A stretch of DNA of 64,000 bases from Palsa-883 sp035696165 (GTDB lineage: Bacteria > Pseudomonadota > Alphaproteobacteria > Acetobacterales > Acetobacteraceae): NCBI GenBank assembly GCA_035696165.1, contig DASRQX010000019.1, positions 1 to 64,000 on the forward strand. The letters run 5' to 3'. The translations under genes were made by a program, and so were the position numbers. Of the stretch, positions 34,159-44,112 are shown one piece after another (within the stretch, counting starts at the first letter, position 1; every line of letters starts with the position of its first letter). A model generated the notes under the pieces. It searched no databases, had not been told where the DNA came from, and was given only the letters and a program-made list of their open reading frames with translations.

Positions 34159-35496
34159 ATGAGTTGGGAGAACAAGGTCGTCTGGACCGAGGGCCTGTTC
34201 CTCCAACCCCAGCATTTGCAGCAGCACGACCGCTACGTCGAGCGGCTGGTGCGGGTCAGCACGGCCTCGTTGCGCCCGTTCAGTTGGGGCCTTGCCCAGC
34301 TCGATCTCGACGCAGACCTCCTCACGCTCGGCAAATTCGCGATGCGCAGCGCGGCCGGCATCCTGCCCGACGGCACGCCGTTCAGCGTGCCGGACGACGT
34401 CGACCACCCGCGACCGCTCGATATCACGGAGACAGCGCGCAACAATATCGTCTACCTGCTGCTGCCGACCCGCCAGCCGGCCGGGACCGAGACCGCGCCG
34501 GCTGACCAGCAAGAGACCGTCGCCCGCTTTGCGCTCTCCGAGCACGAGGCGGTGGACAGCAACGCCGGCTACCAGGGATCGGCGACCGTGCCGATCGGCA
34601 AGCTGCGGTTGCGCTACGCGATTGAAGCCGAGGGCCGCGAGGGGCACGCAGCGATCGGCCTCGCCCGTATCGCCGAGGTACGTCCCGACAAAAGCATCGT
34701 GCTCGACGACGCCTATATCCCGCCGCTGCTGCTCAGCATCGCCTCGGCCACCCTCTCTGGTTTCGTCACCCAGTTGCAGGGCCTGCTGCACCATCGCGCC
34801 GAGGCGCTGGCCGGACGGGTCTCCGAGAGCGCCACACGTGGGGCAGCGGAAATCGCCGACTACCTGATGTTGCAGCTTTGCAACCGCTACGAGCCGCTGC
34901 TGACACATTTCACCGGCACGCTCGGCCAGTTGCATCCCGAGACGTTCTACCAGGTCGCCGTCTCCCTCGCCGGGGAGCTGGCGACGTTCACCGAAACGCG
35001 CAAACGCCCGGCGGCCTTTCCGACCTATCGCCATGACGACCTGCAGGCGACGTTCCGCCCGGTGATGTCGGCACTGCGCCAGTCGCTGTCCGCCGTGCTG
35101 GAGCAGAACGCCGTACCGATCCCGTTGCAGGAGCGCAAGTTCGGCATCCGCGTCGGTCCGATCTCGGATCGTACGCTGGTTGCCAGCGCGACGTGGGTGC
35201 TCGCGGTCAAGGCACAGATGCCAGCCGAGGCGTTGCGGCGCGGCTTTCCCAACCTGGTGAAGATCGGCCCGGTCGAACAGATCCGCGAACTCATCAACGT
35301 GGCGCTGCCAGGTGTCGCGGTGCGCGCGTTGCCCGTGGCGCCGCGCCAACTGCCGTATTACGCCGGGACCACCTATTTCGAGCTGGACCGCAGCAGTCCC
35401 TACTGGGCGGCGCTCGCGCGGTCCGGCGGGATAGCGATCCACGTCACAGGCGACGTGCCCGGATTGGAAATAGAATGCTGGGCGATCAGGGGTTGA
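34159..35496 (+). CDS. tssK: T6SS baseplate-to-membrane connector TssK
   Basis: A 445-residue protein of typical TssK length. It begins MSWENKVVWTEGLFLQPQHLQQHDRYVE, a diagnostic N-terminus, and ends with YFELDRSSPYWAALARSGGIAIHVTGDVPGLEIECWAI, the receptor-like C-terminal domain. TssK trimers tether the baseplate to TssL and TssM. Tight packing (five bases after tssJ, eight before tssL) indicates one transcript. Its usual baseplate partners TssE, TssF and TssG are not in the window. Confidence 0.94.
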   Translation: MSWENKVVWTEGLFLQPQHLQQHDRYVERLVRVSTASLRPFSWGLAQLDLDADLLTLGKFAMRSAAGILPDGTPFSVPDDVDHPRPLDITETARNNIVYLLLPTRQPAGTETAPADQQETVARFALSEHEAVDSNAGYQGSATVPIGKLRLRYAIEAEGREGHAAIGLARIAEVRPDKSIVLDDAYIPPLLLSIASATLSGFVTQLQGLLHHRAEALAGRVSESATRGAAEIADYLMLQLCNRYEPLLTHFTGTLGQLHPETFYQVAVSLAGELATFTETRKRPAAFPTYRHDDLQATFRPVMSALRQSLSAVLEQNAVPIPLQERKFGIRVGPISDRTLVASATWVLAVKAQMPAEALRRGFPNLVKIGPVEQIRELINVALPGVAVRALPVAPRQLPYYAGTTYFELDRSSPYWAALARSGGIAIHVTGDVPGLEIECWAIRG

Positions 35497-35503
35497 CCGG
35501 GCC

Positions 35504-36853
35504 ATGAGTGACGATCCCTTTGCCGAACCGAACGATTCCGAAGCCACCATGATCCGTCCGCGTCCGGGCGGGCGGGGCGCCGGCGCGGCAACACCGGCAC
35601 CGCCCTCCGTGGGACGTGCGGCGATCGCGGTGCCGCTGGTCGGCGCCAACCGATTGGTCGCCGCGGCCGCGCCCGTGCTGGGCGCGGTCATCCGATTGAC
35701 CACGGAACGCGGCCGCAACCCCGACCCGGAACGACTGAAGCGCGGCATGATTGAGGCGGTGCGCGAATTCGAGAGGCAGGCGCTGACGACCGGGCTCGAT
35801 ACGCAATCGCTGCGTGCCGCGCGCTACGCGCTATGTGCCACCGTCGACGACATGGTGCTCAGCACCCCCTGGGGTGCCGCCAGTTCCTGGACCGCGCAGA
35901 GCCTGACCAGCATCTTCCACAACGAGGTATCGGGCGGCGAGCGCTTCTTCGACATCCTCGAGCAGATGCAGCGCGATCTCGGCCGGCATGCCGAGGTGGT
36001 GGAGTTGATGTATATCTGCACCTCGCTCGGCTTCGAGGGGCGCTATCGCGTGATGCCGCGCGGCACCGCGGCGCTGACCGAGCTGCGCGACGGTGTGTAT
36101 CGCACCATCCGCCAGCGCCGCGGTGAGTTCGAGCGCGACCTGTCGCCGCACTGGCGCGGTCTCGCGACCGGCTACAAGCCGCTCGGCCAGCGCATCCCGA
36201 TCTGGATCCTTGCCGCCAGCACAGTCGGCCTCGCCTGCGTGATCTACGTGATATTCAATTTCCTGCTCGCCGCGTCGTCCGATCTCGCCTTCGCCGAACT
36301 GAACGGACTGCCGCCGCATGGCGCAATCAGCGTGCCGCACCCGGCCCTTGCCGCGCCTCCGCCGCCGCCGCCCCCACCGCCAGTGGTCGTCGCTGCCGGC
36401 ACGACGACGACGACGATGAAGTTGCGCCAATTCCTCGCGCCCGAGATCAAGCAGGGCCTCGTCGTGGTGCTGGAGGACGCGCAGTCGATCACCGTCCGGC
36501 TGACCAACCGCAACATGTTCGGCTCCGGATCAGCCACGCTGAACGCCAGCTATCTGCCGCTGCTCGCGCGCATCGGCGAGGCGCTGAACGATGAGAAGGG
36601 CGGTGTTCTGGTCAACGGCTACACCGACAACCAGCCGATCCACACCGTGCAGTTTCCGTCCAACTGGCAGCTTTCGCAGGCGCGCGCGGATGCAGTGGCG
36701 AAGGTACTCGCCGCGCACACGGCAGACCCGAAGCGGGTGAAGGCCGTCGGCAAGGGCGACGGCGACCCGATCGCGCCTAACACCACACCCGAAGGGCGGC
36801 AGAGCAACCGTCGCACCGAGATCGTCGTGGTGAAGACCACGGTGGCACCATGA
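35504..36853 (+). CDS. tssL: T6SS inner-membrane protein TssL fused to an OmpA domain
   Basis: A 449-residue protein. A DotU-type cytoplasmic domain lies at about residues 45-225 (RAARYALCATVDDMVLSTPWG, SLTSIFHNEVSGGERFFDIL, YICTSLGFEGRYRVM). A single membrane helix follows (IPIWILAASTVGLACVIYVIFNFLLA), then a poly-Pro linker. A C-terminal OmpA/peptidoglycan-binding domain has VNGYTDNQPIHTVQF, LSQARADAVAKVL and SNRRTEIVV. It anchors the membrane complex to the cell wall. Its stop overlaps the tssM start (ATGA). Confidence 0.94.
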   Translation: MSDDPFAEPNDSEATMIRPRPGGRGAGAATPAPPSVGRAAIAVPLVGANRLVAAAAPVLGAVIRLTTERGRNPDPERLKRGMIEAVREFERQALTTGLDTQSLRAARYALCATVDDMVLSTPWGAASSWTAQSLTSIFHNEVSGGERFFDILEQMQRDLGRHAEVVELMYICTSLGFEGRYRVMPRGTAALTELRDGVYRTIRQRRGEFERDLSPHWRGLATGYKPLGQRIPIWILAASTVGLACVIYVIFNFLLAASSDLAFAELNGLPPHGAISVPHPALAAPPPPPPPPPVVVAAGTTTTTMKLRQFLAPEIKQGLVVVLEDAQSITVRLTNRNMFGSGSATLNASYLPLLARIGEALNDEKGGVLVNGYTDNQPIHTVQFPSNWQLSQARADAVAKVLAAHTADPKRVKAVGKGDGDPIAPNTTPEGRQSNRRTEIVVVKTTVAP

Positions 36854-39800
36854 GGGGCCTGAGCGGCAGGATCTTCCGCAACCGCTGGGTCCGCACCTTC
36901 CTCGGCGCGCTCCTGCTGTCGGTCATCGTCTGGTTCTTCGGGCCGTTGCTGGGCTTCGGCTCATTGCACCCGCTGGACAGCGATCTGGCACGGATCATCG
37001 CCATCGCGGTGATCTTCGTCGGCTGGCTGGTCGAAAACCTGGTTCACCAGCTGCGCGCCGCTAAGCACGACAAGGATCTTGTCGACGGTGTCGCGGCGCA
37101 GGCGAAGGACCCCAACGAAACCGCGTCGGCCGAGGAAGTCGCGCTGCTGGCCGATCGCCTGAAGGAAGCGCTTGCCGCGCTCAAGAAAGCCAAACTGGGC
37201 CGCGGCTCGGGCGGCTATCTGTACCAGCTTCCATGGTACATGTTCATCGGGCCGCCCGGCGCCGGCAAGACCACGGCGTTGATCAATTGCGGTCTCAACT
37301 TCCCGCTGGCCGACAAGGATGGGCCGCACGGCATCGCCGGCGTCGGCGGCACCCGCAACTGCGACTGGTGGTTCACCGACCAGGCGGTGCTGATCGATTC
37401 CGCTGGGCGCTACACAACGCAGGACAGCAACAGCGCGGTCGATAGCTCCGCCTGGCTCGGCTTCCTGCGAATGCTCAAGCAGCATCGGCGCCGCCAGCCG
37501 CTGAATGGCGTGCTGGTGGTGATCAGCCTGTCCGATCTTGCCAGCCTGGGCGATGCCGAACGCCTCGCGCACGCCACCGCGATCCGCCGACGCATCCGTG
37601 AGCTGCACGACGAATTGGGCGTGCGGGTCCCGGTCTATGTGCTGTTCACCAAGGCGGACCTGATCGCCGGCTTCGTCGAATTCTTCGACACCCTGGGCAA
37701 GGAGGAGCGCGAGCAGGTCTGGGGCTTCACCCTGCCGCTCGACGACGGCAAGAATGAGGGTGGGTCGGTTGCCGGCTTCGCCGCCGAGTTCGACCTGCTG
37801 CTGGACCGCCTCAACGACCGGATGCTGGAACGGGTGCAGCAGGAGACCGACCTGCGGCGCCGCCGGCTGATCTGGGGCTTCCCACAGCAGATCGCGTCGC
37901 TGCGCGGCACCGCGGCCGAATTCCTCACCGAGATCTTCCGCCCAAGCCGGCTCGAAGCACGCCCGTTGCTGCGCGGCATCTATTTCACGTCAGGCACGCA
38001 GAACAGCACGCCGATCGATCGCCTGCTCGACGCGATGGCCGGGCAGTTCGGTTTGCAGCGCCAGGCGGTGGCGGCGTTCAGCGGCACCGGGCGAAGCTAC
38101 TTTCTGGCGCGGCTGGTGCGCGAGGTCGTGTTCGGCGAGGCCGGCCTGGTCAGTCGCGATCCCAAGGTCGAGCGGCGCCAGCGCATCACGCATATCGCCG
38201 CCTATTCCACCGCGGCGATCGTCTTGCTGGCGCTGACGGGGGTTTGGACCGCCAGCTGGATCGGCAATCGCGGCATCATCGCCGACGTGGCGGCCACCTC
38301 AGCGCGCTACAACACACAGTATGCCGAGGTGCTGAAGCGCGATCCGCAGGACGCCGATCCGCAGGTCACCCTGGCGGCGCTCGACACACTGCGCAACATG
38401 CACGGCGGCTACGCCAACCGGACCAAGTCGGCGCCGCTGATGCTCACCTTTGGGCTCTACCAGGGCTACAAGCTCGGCGCGGCGGCGCAGGACAGCTACG
38501 ATCGGGCGCTCAATGGCCTGCTGCTGCCGCGCCTGCTGGTCCTGCTGGAAAACCAGATGCAGGCCAATCTCGCCAAGCCCGAAATCCTCTATGAGGCGCT
38601 CAAGGTCTATCTGATCCTCGGACGGCTCGGCCCGATGGACGCGGACCTCGTCAAGCAGTGGCTAGGGGTCGCCATCGCGCTGCGCTATCCGGGCGAGGAC
38701 GCGGAACCGGTGCGTAACGCGCTGGACGAAAACCTCCAGGCAATGCTGGAATATCCGCTCGAGCAAGTTGCTTTGAACGGCCCCCTGGTGGCGCAGGTGC
38801 GGGCCATCCTGACGCGCGAGCCACTCGCCGAATATGTCTACAACCGCATGCTGCGCAGTTCCCTGGTGCAGGGCTTGCCGGAGTGGACGGTGGCCGACAA
38901 TTCCGGTCCCGGCGGCGGACGGGTATTCGCCCTGCGCGATGGCAAATCGCTCAACACGGGGGTTCCGGGCATCTTCACCTATGAAGGCTATCACACCGTC
39001 TTCATAACGCTGCTGCCGAGCGTGACCAAGGACGCCACCGAGAACGACTGGGTGCTCGGGCGCCAGCAGGCCGGCGGTATCGCGGGGTCGCTGGCCGAGA
39101 TGGCCAAGCTGCGGCGCGATGTGCTGTCGCTGTACTTGGACGACTACACGCGGCGCTGGGATATGCTGCTCGCCAACATCGCGCTCAAGCCGTTTGCCAG
39201 CATCACGCAGGGGCTGGACGAACTTTATTTGCTGTCCGCACCCGACTCGCCGCTGCGCGACCTGCTGCAGGCAATCGACACCGAGACCCAGCTCAGCCGG
39301 CCGGCGGCAACCGACAAGGCACTCGGCGCGGTCCAGGGCAAGGCGGGCGCGGTCGGCAAGCAGCTCGGCGGATTTGGCGCCTACATGGCCCGCCAAGGCA
39401 TGTCGCTCGAGCAGAACCAGGTGGTCAATATGCTTGGCACCGCGCTCGGCACCGGCCCGGACGGCAAGCCGGTCGAACCGGCGGCGCGGGTCGACGCGCA
39501 TTTCAAGCAGTTCCACGACTTCGTCACCGGCAGCAAGGACAAGCCGGCGCAGCTCGAGGCGGTGATCGGCAGTATCCAGCAGATCTATGCGGGGATGAGC
39601 CAGGCGGCCAATGCGCCCAGCCAGGGGACCGCATTGCTCGCACAACTCGGCGCGAGCGGGGCAAGTGGCACCGGCGGGGCGGCCGCGCAACTGCAGACCG
39701 CGGCACAGGGGGCGCCGAAGCCGGTTGCCGACATGCTGCAATCGGTCTCGCAAAGCAGCAGTCAGGTGACTGCCAGCGGCGCCAGCGCGCAGCTCTCGGA

Positions 39801-40488
39801 TGCCTGGAAATCCAAGGTCCTGCCGCTGTGCCAGGCGGCGTTCGACCGCTACCCGTTCATCGCCGGCAGCACGCAGGACGTGCCGCTGGACGACTTCGTC
39901 CATCTGCTCGGGCCGGGCGGACTGATGGATCAGTTCTTCGACCAGTACCTGAAATCGTTTATCGACACCAGCAAGATACCCTGGAAATGGCAGTCGCCCG
40001 ACCACGTCAAGCTCGGCCTGGCAGAGGGCACGGTGCTGGAATTCCAGCGCGCCAGCGAGATCCGCGACGCGCTGTTCCCCACCGGCGGCACCCAGGTCTC
40101 GGTCAAGTTCCAGCTCACGCCGGTCTCCCTTGATGCCGGGCTGGCGCAGGTCAGCCTCGAGGCGGGCGGCGCGCGGCTGACCTACGCGCACGGTCCGCTC
40201 GAGCCGACCGCGATGGTGTGGCCGGCCAGCACCGGCAACACCCAGGTGCGCTTCACCGCCACCCCTGCCGGCGGCGGGTCCGCGACGGTGACCGAGGAGA
40301 ACGGGCCGTGGGCACTGCTGCGCCTACTCGACGTGGCACATGTGACGCCAAGCGGCCAGCCGGACAAATTCCGCGTAACGTTCAGCGCGCCGGCGGGCAA
40401 CGCTGTGTTTGACCTTAACGCGGCCAGTGTGCGCAACCCGTTCAGTATGACGGCGCTGCGCGCATTCCGTTGCCCGCCACAGCTATAA
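36850..40488 (+). CDS. tssM: T6SS inner-membrane core protein TssM (IcmF)
   Basis: A 1212-residue protein. Two N-terminal membrane helices (about residues 15-35 and 47-63) precede a cytoplasmic NTPase-like domain with an intact Walker A GPPGAGKTT (about 134-142) and Walker B-like AVLIDSAGRYTT. A third helix (ITHIAAYSTAAIVLLALTGVW, about 447-467) leads to a large periplasmic region ending in a beta-rich domain (VRNPFSMTALRAFRCPP), the part that contacts TssJ. Length and order match the family. An Ala/Gly/Ser/Gln-rich low-complexity stretch lies near residues 930-980. The start overlaps tssL by four bases. Confidence 0.95.
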   Translation: MRGLSGRIFRNRWVRTFLGALLLSVIVWFFGPLLGFGSLHPLDSDLARIIAIAVIFVGWLVENLVHQLRAAKHDKDLVDGVAAQAKDPNETASAEEVALLADRLKEALAALKKAKLGRGSGGYLYQLPWYMFIGPPGAGKTTALINCGLNFPLADKDGPHGIAGVGGTRNCDWWFTDQAVLIDSAGRYTTQDSNSAVDSSAWLGFLRMLKQHRRRQPLNGVLVVISLSDLASLGDAERLAHATAIRRRIRELHDELGVRVPVYVLFTKADLIAGFVEFFDTLGKEEREQVWGFTLPLDDGKNEGGSVAGFAAEFDLLLDRLNDRMLERVQQETDLRRRRLIWGFPQQIASLRGTAAEFLTEIFRPSRLEARPLLRGIYFTSGTQNSTPIDRLLDAMAGQFGLQRQAVAAFSGTGRSYFLARLVREVVFGEAGLVSRDPKVERRQRITHIAAYSTAAIVLLALTGVWTASWIGNRGIIADVAATSARYNTQYAEVLKRDPQDADPQVTLAALDTLRNMHGGYANRTKSAPLMLTFGLYQGYKLGAAAQDSYDRALNGLLLPRLLVLLENQMQANLAKPEILYEALKVYLILGRLGPMDADLVKQWLGVAIALRYPGEDAEPVRNALDENLQAMLEYPLEQVALNGPLVAQVRAILTREPLAEYVYNRMLRSSLVQGLPEWTVADNSGPGGGRVFALRDGKSLNTGVPGIFTYEGYHTVFITLLPSVTKDATENDWVLGRQQAGGIAGSLAEMAKLRRDVLSLYLDDYTRRWDMLLANIALKPFASITQGLDELYLLSAPDSPLRDLLQAIDTETQLSRPAATDKALGAVQGKAGAVGKQLGGFGAYMARQGMSLEQNQVVNMLGTALGTGPDGKPVEPAARVDAHFKQFHDFVTGSKDKPAQLEAVIGSIQQIYAGMSQAANAPSQGTALLAQLGASGASGTGGAAAQLQTAAQGAPKPVADMLQSVSQSSSQVTASGASAQLSDAWKSKVLPLCQAAFDRYPFIAGSTQDVPLDDFVHLLGPGGLMDQFFDQYLKSFIDTSKIPWKWQSPDHVKLGLAEGTVLEFQRASEIRDALFPTGGTQVSVKFQLTPVSLDAGLAQVSLEAGGARLTYAHGPLEPTAMVWPASTGNTQVRFTATPAGGGSATVTEENGPWALLRLLDVAHVTPSGQPDKFRVTFSAPAGNAVFDLNAASVRNPFSMTALRAFRCPPQL

Positions 40489-40504
40489 AGGAGCGGACCG
40501 AACC

Positions 40505-42454
40505 GTGTCGGGAGGAAGCAGCAGGGGCCCCAGCCAAGGCTACGTCACAATCACCATCGATCCGCATCCCGGAATCGACCTGCAATTGCACAGCCTGCAT
40601 GCGACCGAGGAGCTGGGACGACCATTCGAGTACAACCTGGTGCTTTCCAGCGATAAGCCGACCCCCGATCTGACCTCCTGGCTTGGCGCGTCGGCAACAC
40701 TGGGGATCACCCTGCCGGACAAGAGCAAGCGATACTTCAACGCCATTATCGCGCGCGCCGTCTATGACGGGCTGCAGGGCGGCGGGTACCGCTACCACCT
40801 GGAGCTGCGACCGTGGATCTGGCTGCTGTCGCGCCAGCAGAACTGCGTCATTTTTCAGAACGAGTCGGTGTGGGACATCATCAACAAAATATTCAGCACC
40901 GCCGGTTTCACCAAGCTCTCCGACAAGCGGCAGAACCAGGCCGGCAGCGAGGTGCTGGAGTATTGCGTGCAATACAACGAGTCGTCGTTGGACTTCGTCA
41001 CAAGATTGATGGAGAAATACGGCATCTATTATTATTTCACCCACACCGAGACCGACCACACGCTGGTATTCGCCGATGATCCCAATTCACACACCGCCTT
41101 GAAAAAAGCGATCCCCTTCGTCTACCGGCAGACGCAATACACCACCGTCGACGATCACATCTGGGAGTGGACAGCCGACCAGCGCCTGCAGCCGGGGGCG
41201 GCGACGTTCAATGACTACAACTTCACGACGCCGTCTGCCGACCTGACGGCAAAGTCGACGCATCCGGCCAGCCACCCACACAGCAGCTTCGAGGTCTATG
41301 AGTTTCCCGGCCCCTACCAGGTCGTCGCGGACGGCACCAAGATCTCCGATATACGGATGCAGCGCTTCACCGCGCAGTCGCTGGTCCTGCGCGGCGTCAG
41401 CAATTCCCGGCTGATCAATACCGGTTGCAAGCTGACGATGTCGGGCTTCGCCGACGCCTCGCAGAACATCGAATACCTGGTGATCGGCGCCACCTACACG
41501 CTTGGCCAGGCCGAGGGCCTGCCGACCACCGACGGCAATATCGCCGACAGCTACGTCTGCCTGTTCCACGCGATCCCTGGCACCACCCCGTTCCAACTGG
41601 AAGAGAAAACGCGCTGGCCGCTGATGCATGGCCCGCAGACCGCCAAGGTGACCGGTGACTCGGGTGATGAGATCACTACCGATAAGTACGGCCGGATCAA
41701 GGTGAAGTTCCCCTGGGACCGCAGTAACGCGCCGGGTGGCAGCACGTCCTGTTGGATCAGGGTGGCGCAGATCTGGGCCGGCACGCAGTGGGGTGCGCTG
41801 TATACCCCGCGCGTCGGCCAGGAGGTCGTGGTCGACTTCCTGAACGGCAACCCGGACCGCCCCATCATCGTCGGCAGCGTCTACAACGCCACCAATATGC
41901 CGCCCGACACGCTGCCGGACAACAAGACGAAGTCGGACATCAAGACCAACTCCTCCCTCGGCGGCGGCGGCTACAACCAATTGCGTTTCGAGGACAAGAA
42001 GGGTTCCGAGGAGGTCTACTTCCAGGCAGAGAAAGACTACAACAAGCTGGTCAAGAACAACGAGACCGTTACCATCGACAAGGGCAACCGCTCCATCACC
42101 CTCAACACAGGCAATAATTCGCTCACCGTCTCCAAGGGGGACAACTCGGTCACCGTCTCCGAGGGCAACAACTCGCTGACCGTCTCGCAGAAGAACAACT
42201 CGGTCACCGTCTCGCAGGGCAACGACAGCCTGACCGTCTCGCAGGGAAATCACTCCATAACCGTAACGACAGGAACCAGCACCGTCGATGCCGGACAGTC
42301 GATCACGCTGAAGGTCGGATCGAACAGCATCGTCATCAGCACCTCCGGCATCACCCTCACCGGCGGCACGATCAGCGTGAGCGCAACGGAATCCATGAGT
42401 GCCAATGGCGGCGGCAGCATGACGCTGCAGGCTGGCGAGATCTCGATCAACTAA
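40505..42454 (+). CDS. vgrG: T6SS spike protein VgrG (TssI) with 9-residue beta-helix repeats
   Basis: A 649-residue protein. The gp27-like part has ESVWDIINKIFSTAGF and YNESSLDFVTRLMEKYGIYYYF. The gp5-like OB-fold part has KVKFPWDRSNAPGGSTSCWIRVAQIWAGTQWG and PRVGQEVVVDFLNGNPDRPIIVGSVYNA. From about residue 522 the needle is made of about seven 9-residue repeats of the type NNSLTVSQG (27-bp DNA repeats, about 42070-42270), ending TLTGGTISVSATESMSANGGGSMTLQAGEISIN. No extra effector domain follows. It forms the trimeric tip on the Hcp tube. No PAAR gene is adjacent. Confidence 0.93.
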   Translation: MSGGSSRGPSQGYVTITIDPHPGIDLQLHSLHATEELGRPFEYNLVLSSDKPTPDLTSWLGASATLGITLPDKSKRYFNAIIARAVYDGLQGGGYRYHLELRPWIWLLSRQQNCVIFQNESVWDIINKIFSTAGFTKLSDKRQNQAGSEVLEYCVQYNESSLDFVTRLMEKYGIYYYFTHTETDHTLVFADDPNSHTALKKAIPFVYRQTQYTTVDDHIWEWTADQRLQPGAATFNDYNFTTPSADLTAKSTHPASHPHSSFEVYEFPGPYQVVADGTKISDIRMQRFTAQSLVLRGVSNSRLINTGCKLTMSGFADASQNIEYLVIGATYTLGQAEGLPTTDGNIADSYVCLFHAIPGTTPFQLEEKTRWPLMHGPQTAKVTGDSGDEITTDKYGRIKVKFPWDRSNAPGGSTSCWIRVAQIWAGTQWGALYTPRVGQEVVVDFLNGNPDRPIIVGSVYNATNMPPDTLPDNKTKSDIKTNSSLGGGGYNQLRFEDKKGSEEVYFQAEKDYNKLVKNNETVTIDKGNRSITLNTGNNSLTVSKGDNSVTVSEGNNSLTVSQKNNSVTVSQGNDSLTVSQGNHSITVTTGTSTVDAGQSITLKVGSNSIVISTSGITLTGGTISVSATESMSANGGGSMTLQAGEISIN

Positions 42455-42534
42455 CGTGGCAACCAGCGTGGTAGATGAATTGGCAACTGACAGGCGCACC
42501 GAATTGGCAATCGAAGGAGGCAGCTAAGCACGGC

Positions 42535-44055
42535 ATGGCGAGCGAGCAGGCAGCAGCCGACAGTGATTTCACCATATTGATTAAGCGTGCGCCGACGCCG
42601 CGCCCCGCTCCGGTGGCGCTCGCCGAGGCGGCGTCACTCGCCGAGCCACCGCCCAACGCGCCGGTGCCGCGCGCCGAGCCGCCGGGCCAGGCCGCGCTGC
42701 GCGAACTCGCGCGCCGCGCGCCGCGCTACGCCAGCTTCATCGGCAATAATGATGTACGGCGCTCGCTCGAAAGCATCGTCGCCGAGATCGACCGTCAGCT
42801 TGCCGCGCAGATCAATCTCATCCTGCACCATCCGGAATTTCAGCAGATCGAAGCCTCCTGGCGTGGCGTGCGATTCCTGGTCGACTCCACCCAGACCGGC
42901 CCGCTGCTGAAGATCAAGCTGCTCGACATCTCGAAGCGCGAGCTGCACCGCAGCTTGCGCAAATTCCACGGCACCGCATGGGACCAAAGCCCGCTGTTTC
43001 GCCGGGTCTATGAGGAGGAGTTCGGCCAGCTCGGCGGCGAACCCTATGGCGTGCTGATCGGCGACTACGAATTCGACCACCGGCCCGAGGACGTCCAGTT
43101 GCTCGGCCTGGTGGCGCAGGTCGCGGCGGCCGCACATACGCCGTTCATCGCCGCCGCGGCGCCGAGCGTCATGCAGATGGACACCTGGGCCGAGCTGGCC
43201 AATCCGCGCGATCTGACGCGGATCTTCCAGACCCCGGAATACACCGCCTGGCGCAGTCTGCGCGACGGCGAGGACACCCGTTATCTCGGTCTCTGCCTGC
43301 CGCGCTTCCTCGCCCGCCTGCCCTATGGCGCGCGGACCGATCCGACCGAGGGCTTCGACTTCGAGGAGCAGGTCGAGGGCCCGGACGGACGGCGCTATCT
43401 GTGGACCAACGCTGCCTATGCGATGGGCGCGAACATTACCCGTGCGTTCGACCTTTACGCATGGTGCGTGCAGATCCGCGGAGTCGACACCGGGGGCGCG
43501 GTGGACGGGCTGCCGGTGCTCACCTTCCCGACCGCCGACGGCGACGTCGACCGGCGCTGCTCGACCGAAATCGCGCTGAGCGAGCGGCGCGAGGCGGAGC
43601 TGTCCCGCAACGGCTTCATCCCGCTGGTGCATCGCAAAGGCTCCGATTTCGCGGCGTTCATCAGTGTGCCGTCGTTGCAAAAGCCGCAGGAATATGCAGA
43701 TCCGGCGGCTACCGTGAATGCTGCTGTCTCCTCACGCCTGCCCTACTTGTTCGCCTGCTGCCGTTTCGCGCACTATCTGAAATGCATGGTACGCGACAAG
43801 ATCGGCGGCTCGATGAATCGCAGCCAGTTGCAGGGGTGGCTGCGGCGCTGGCTGAACCGCTATGTCGACGGCATGCCCAACGACTCGGACGAGGAATGGA
43901 AGGCAACCCATCCGCTGATTGAGGCCGACGTGACACTGGAGGGCAAGGATGATGCCCCGGGCTACTACGACGCACGAATCTTCCTGCGCCCGCATTTCCA
44001 GATGGAGGGCCTGACCGCCTCGCTGCGCCTGGTGTCGCGGGTGCCTGCGCAATGA
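42535..44055 (+). CDS. tssC: T6SS contractile sheath large subunit TssC (canonical)
   Basis: A 506-residue protein with the full TssC plan: INLILHHPEFQQIEASWRGVRFLVDST, VYEEEFGQLGGEPYGVLIGDYEFDH, YLGLCLPRFLARLPYG, NAAYAMGANITRAFDLYAWCVQIRG, TEIALSERREAELSRNGFIPLVHRKGSDFAAF, RFAHYLKCMVRDKIGGSM and, near the end, HPLIEADVTLEGKDDAPGYYDARIFLRPHFQMEG. Only a short Ala/Pro N-terminal extension is unusual. TssC normally interlocks with TssB through beta-strand exchange; in this locus the only TssB-like sequence is in the fused gene at 29331. GGAGG lies 16 bases before the chosen ATG, a longer than usual gap. Confidence 0.93.
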   Translation: MASEQAAADSDFTILIKRAPTPRPAPVALAEAASLAEPPPNAPVPRAEPPGQAALRELARRAPRYASFIGNNDVRRSLESIVAEIDRQLAAQINLILHHPEFQQIEASWRGVRFLVDSTQTGPLLKIKLLDISKRELHRSLRKFHGTAWDQSPLFRRVYEEEFGQLGGEPYGVLIGDYEFDHRPEDVQLLGLVAQVAAAAHTPFIAAAAPSVMQMDTWAELANPRDLTRIFQTPEYTAWRSLRDGEDTRYLGLCLPRFLARLPYGARTDPTEGFDFEEQVEGPDGRRYLWTNAAYAMGANITRAFDLYAWCVQIRGVDTGGAVDGLPVLTFPTADGDVDRRCSTEIALSERREAELSRNGFIPLVHRKGSDFAAFISVPSLQKPQEYADPAATVNAAVSSRLPYLFACCRFAHYLKCMVRDKIGGSMNRSQLQGWLRRWLNRYVDGMPNDSDEEWKATHPLIEADVTLEGKDDAPGYYDARIFLRPHFQMEGLTASLRLVSRVPAQ

Positions 44056-44112
44056 TCATGGCGGCGCGGCGGACTGCCTGCTGACAGCTAAACTGGTAAG
44101 AAGGAGGCGAGC

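Noticed and set aside
42535..44055. Phage tail sheath rather than T6SS TssC
   Set aside because: TssJ, TssK, TssL, TssM and TagH, which phages lack, are in the same gene set.
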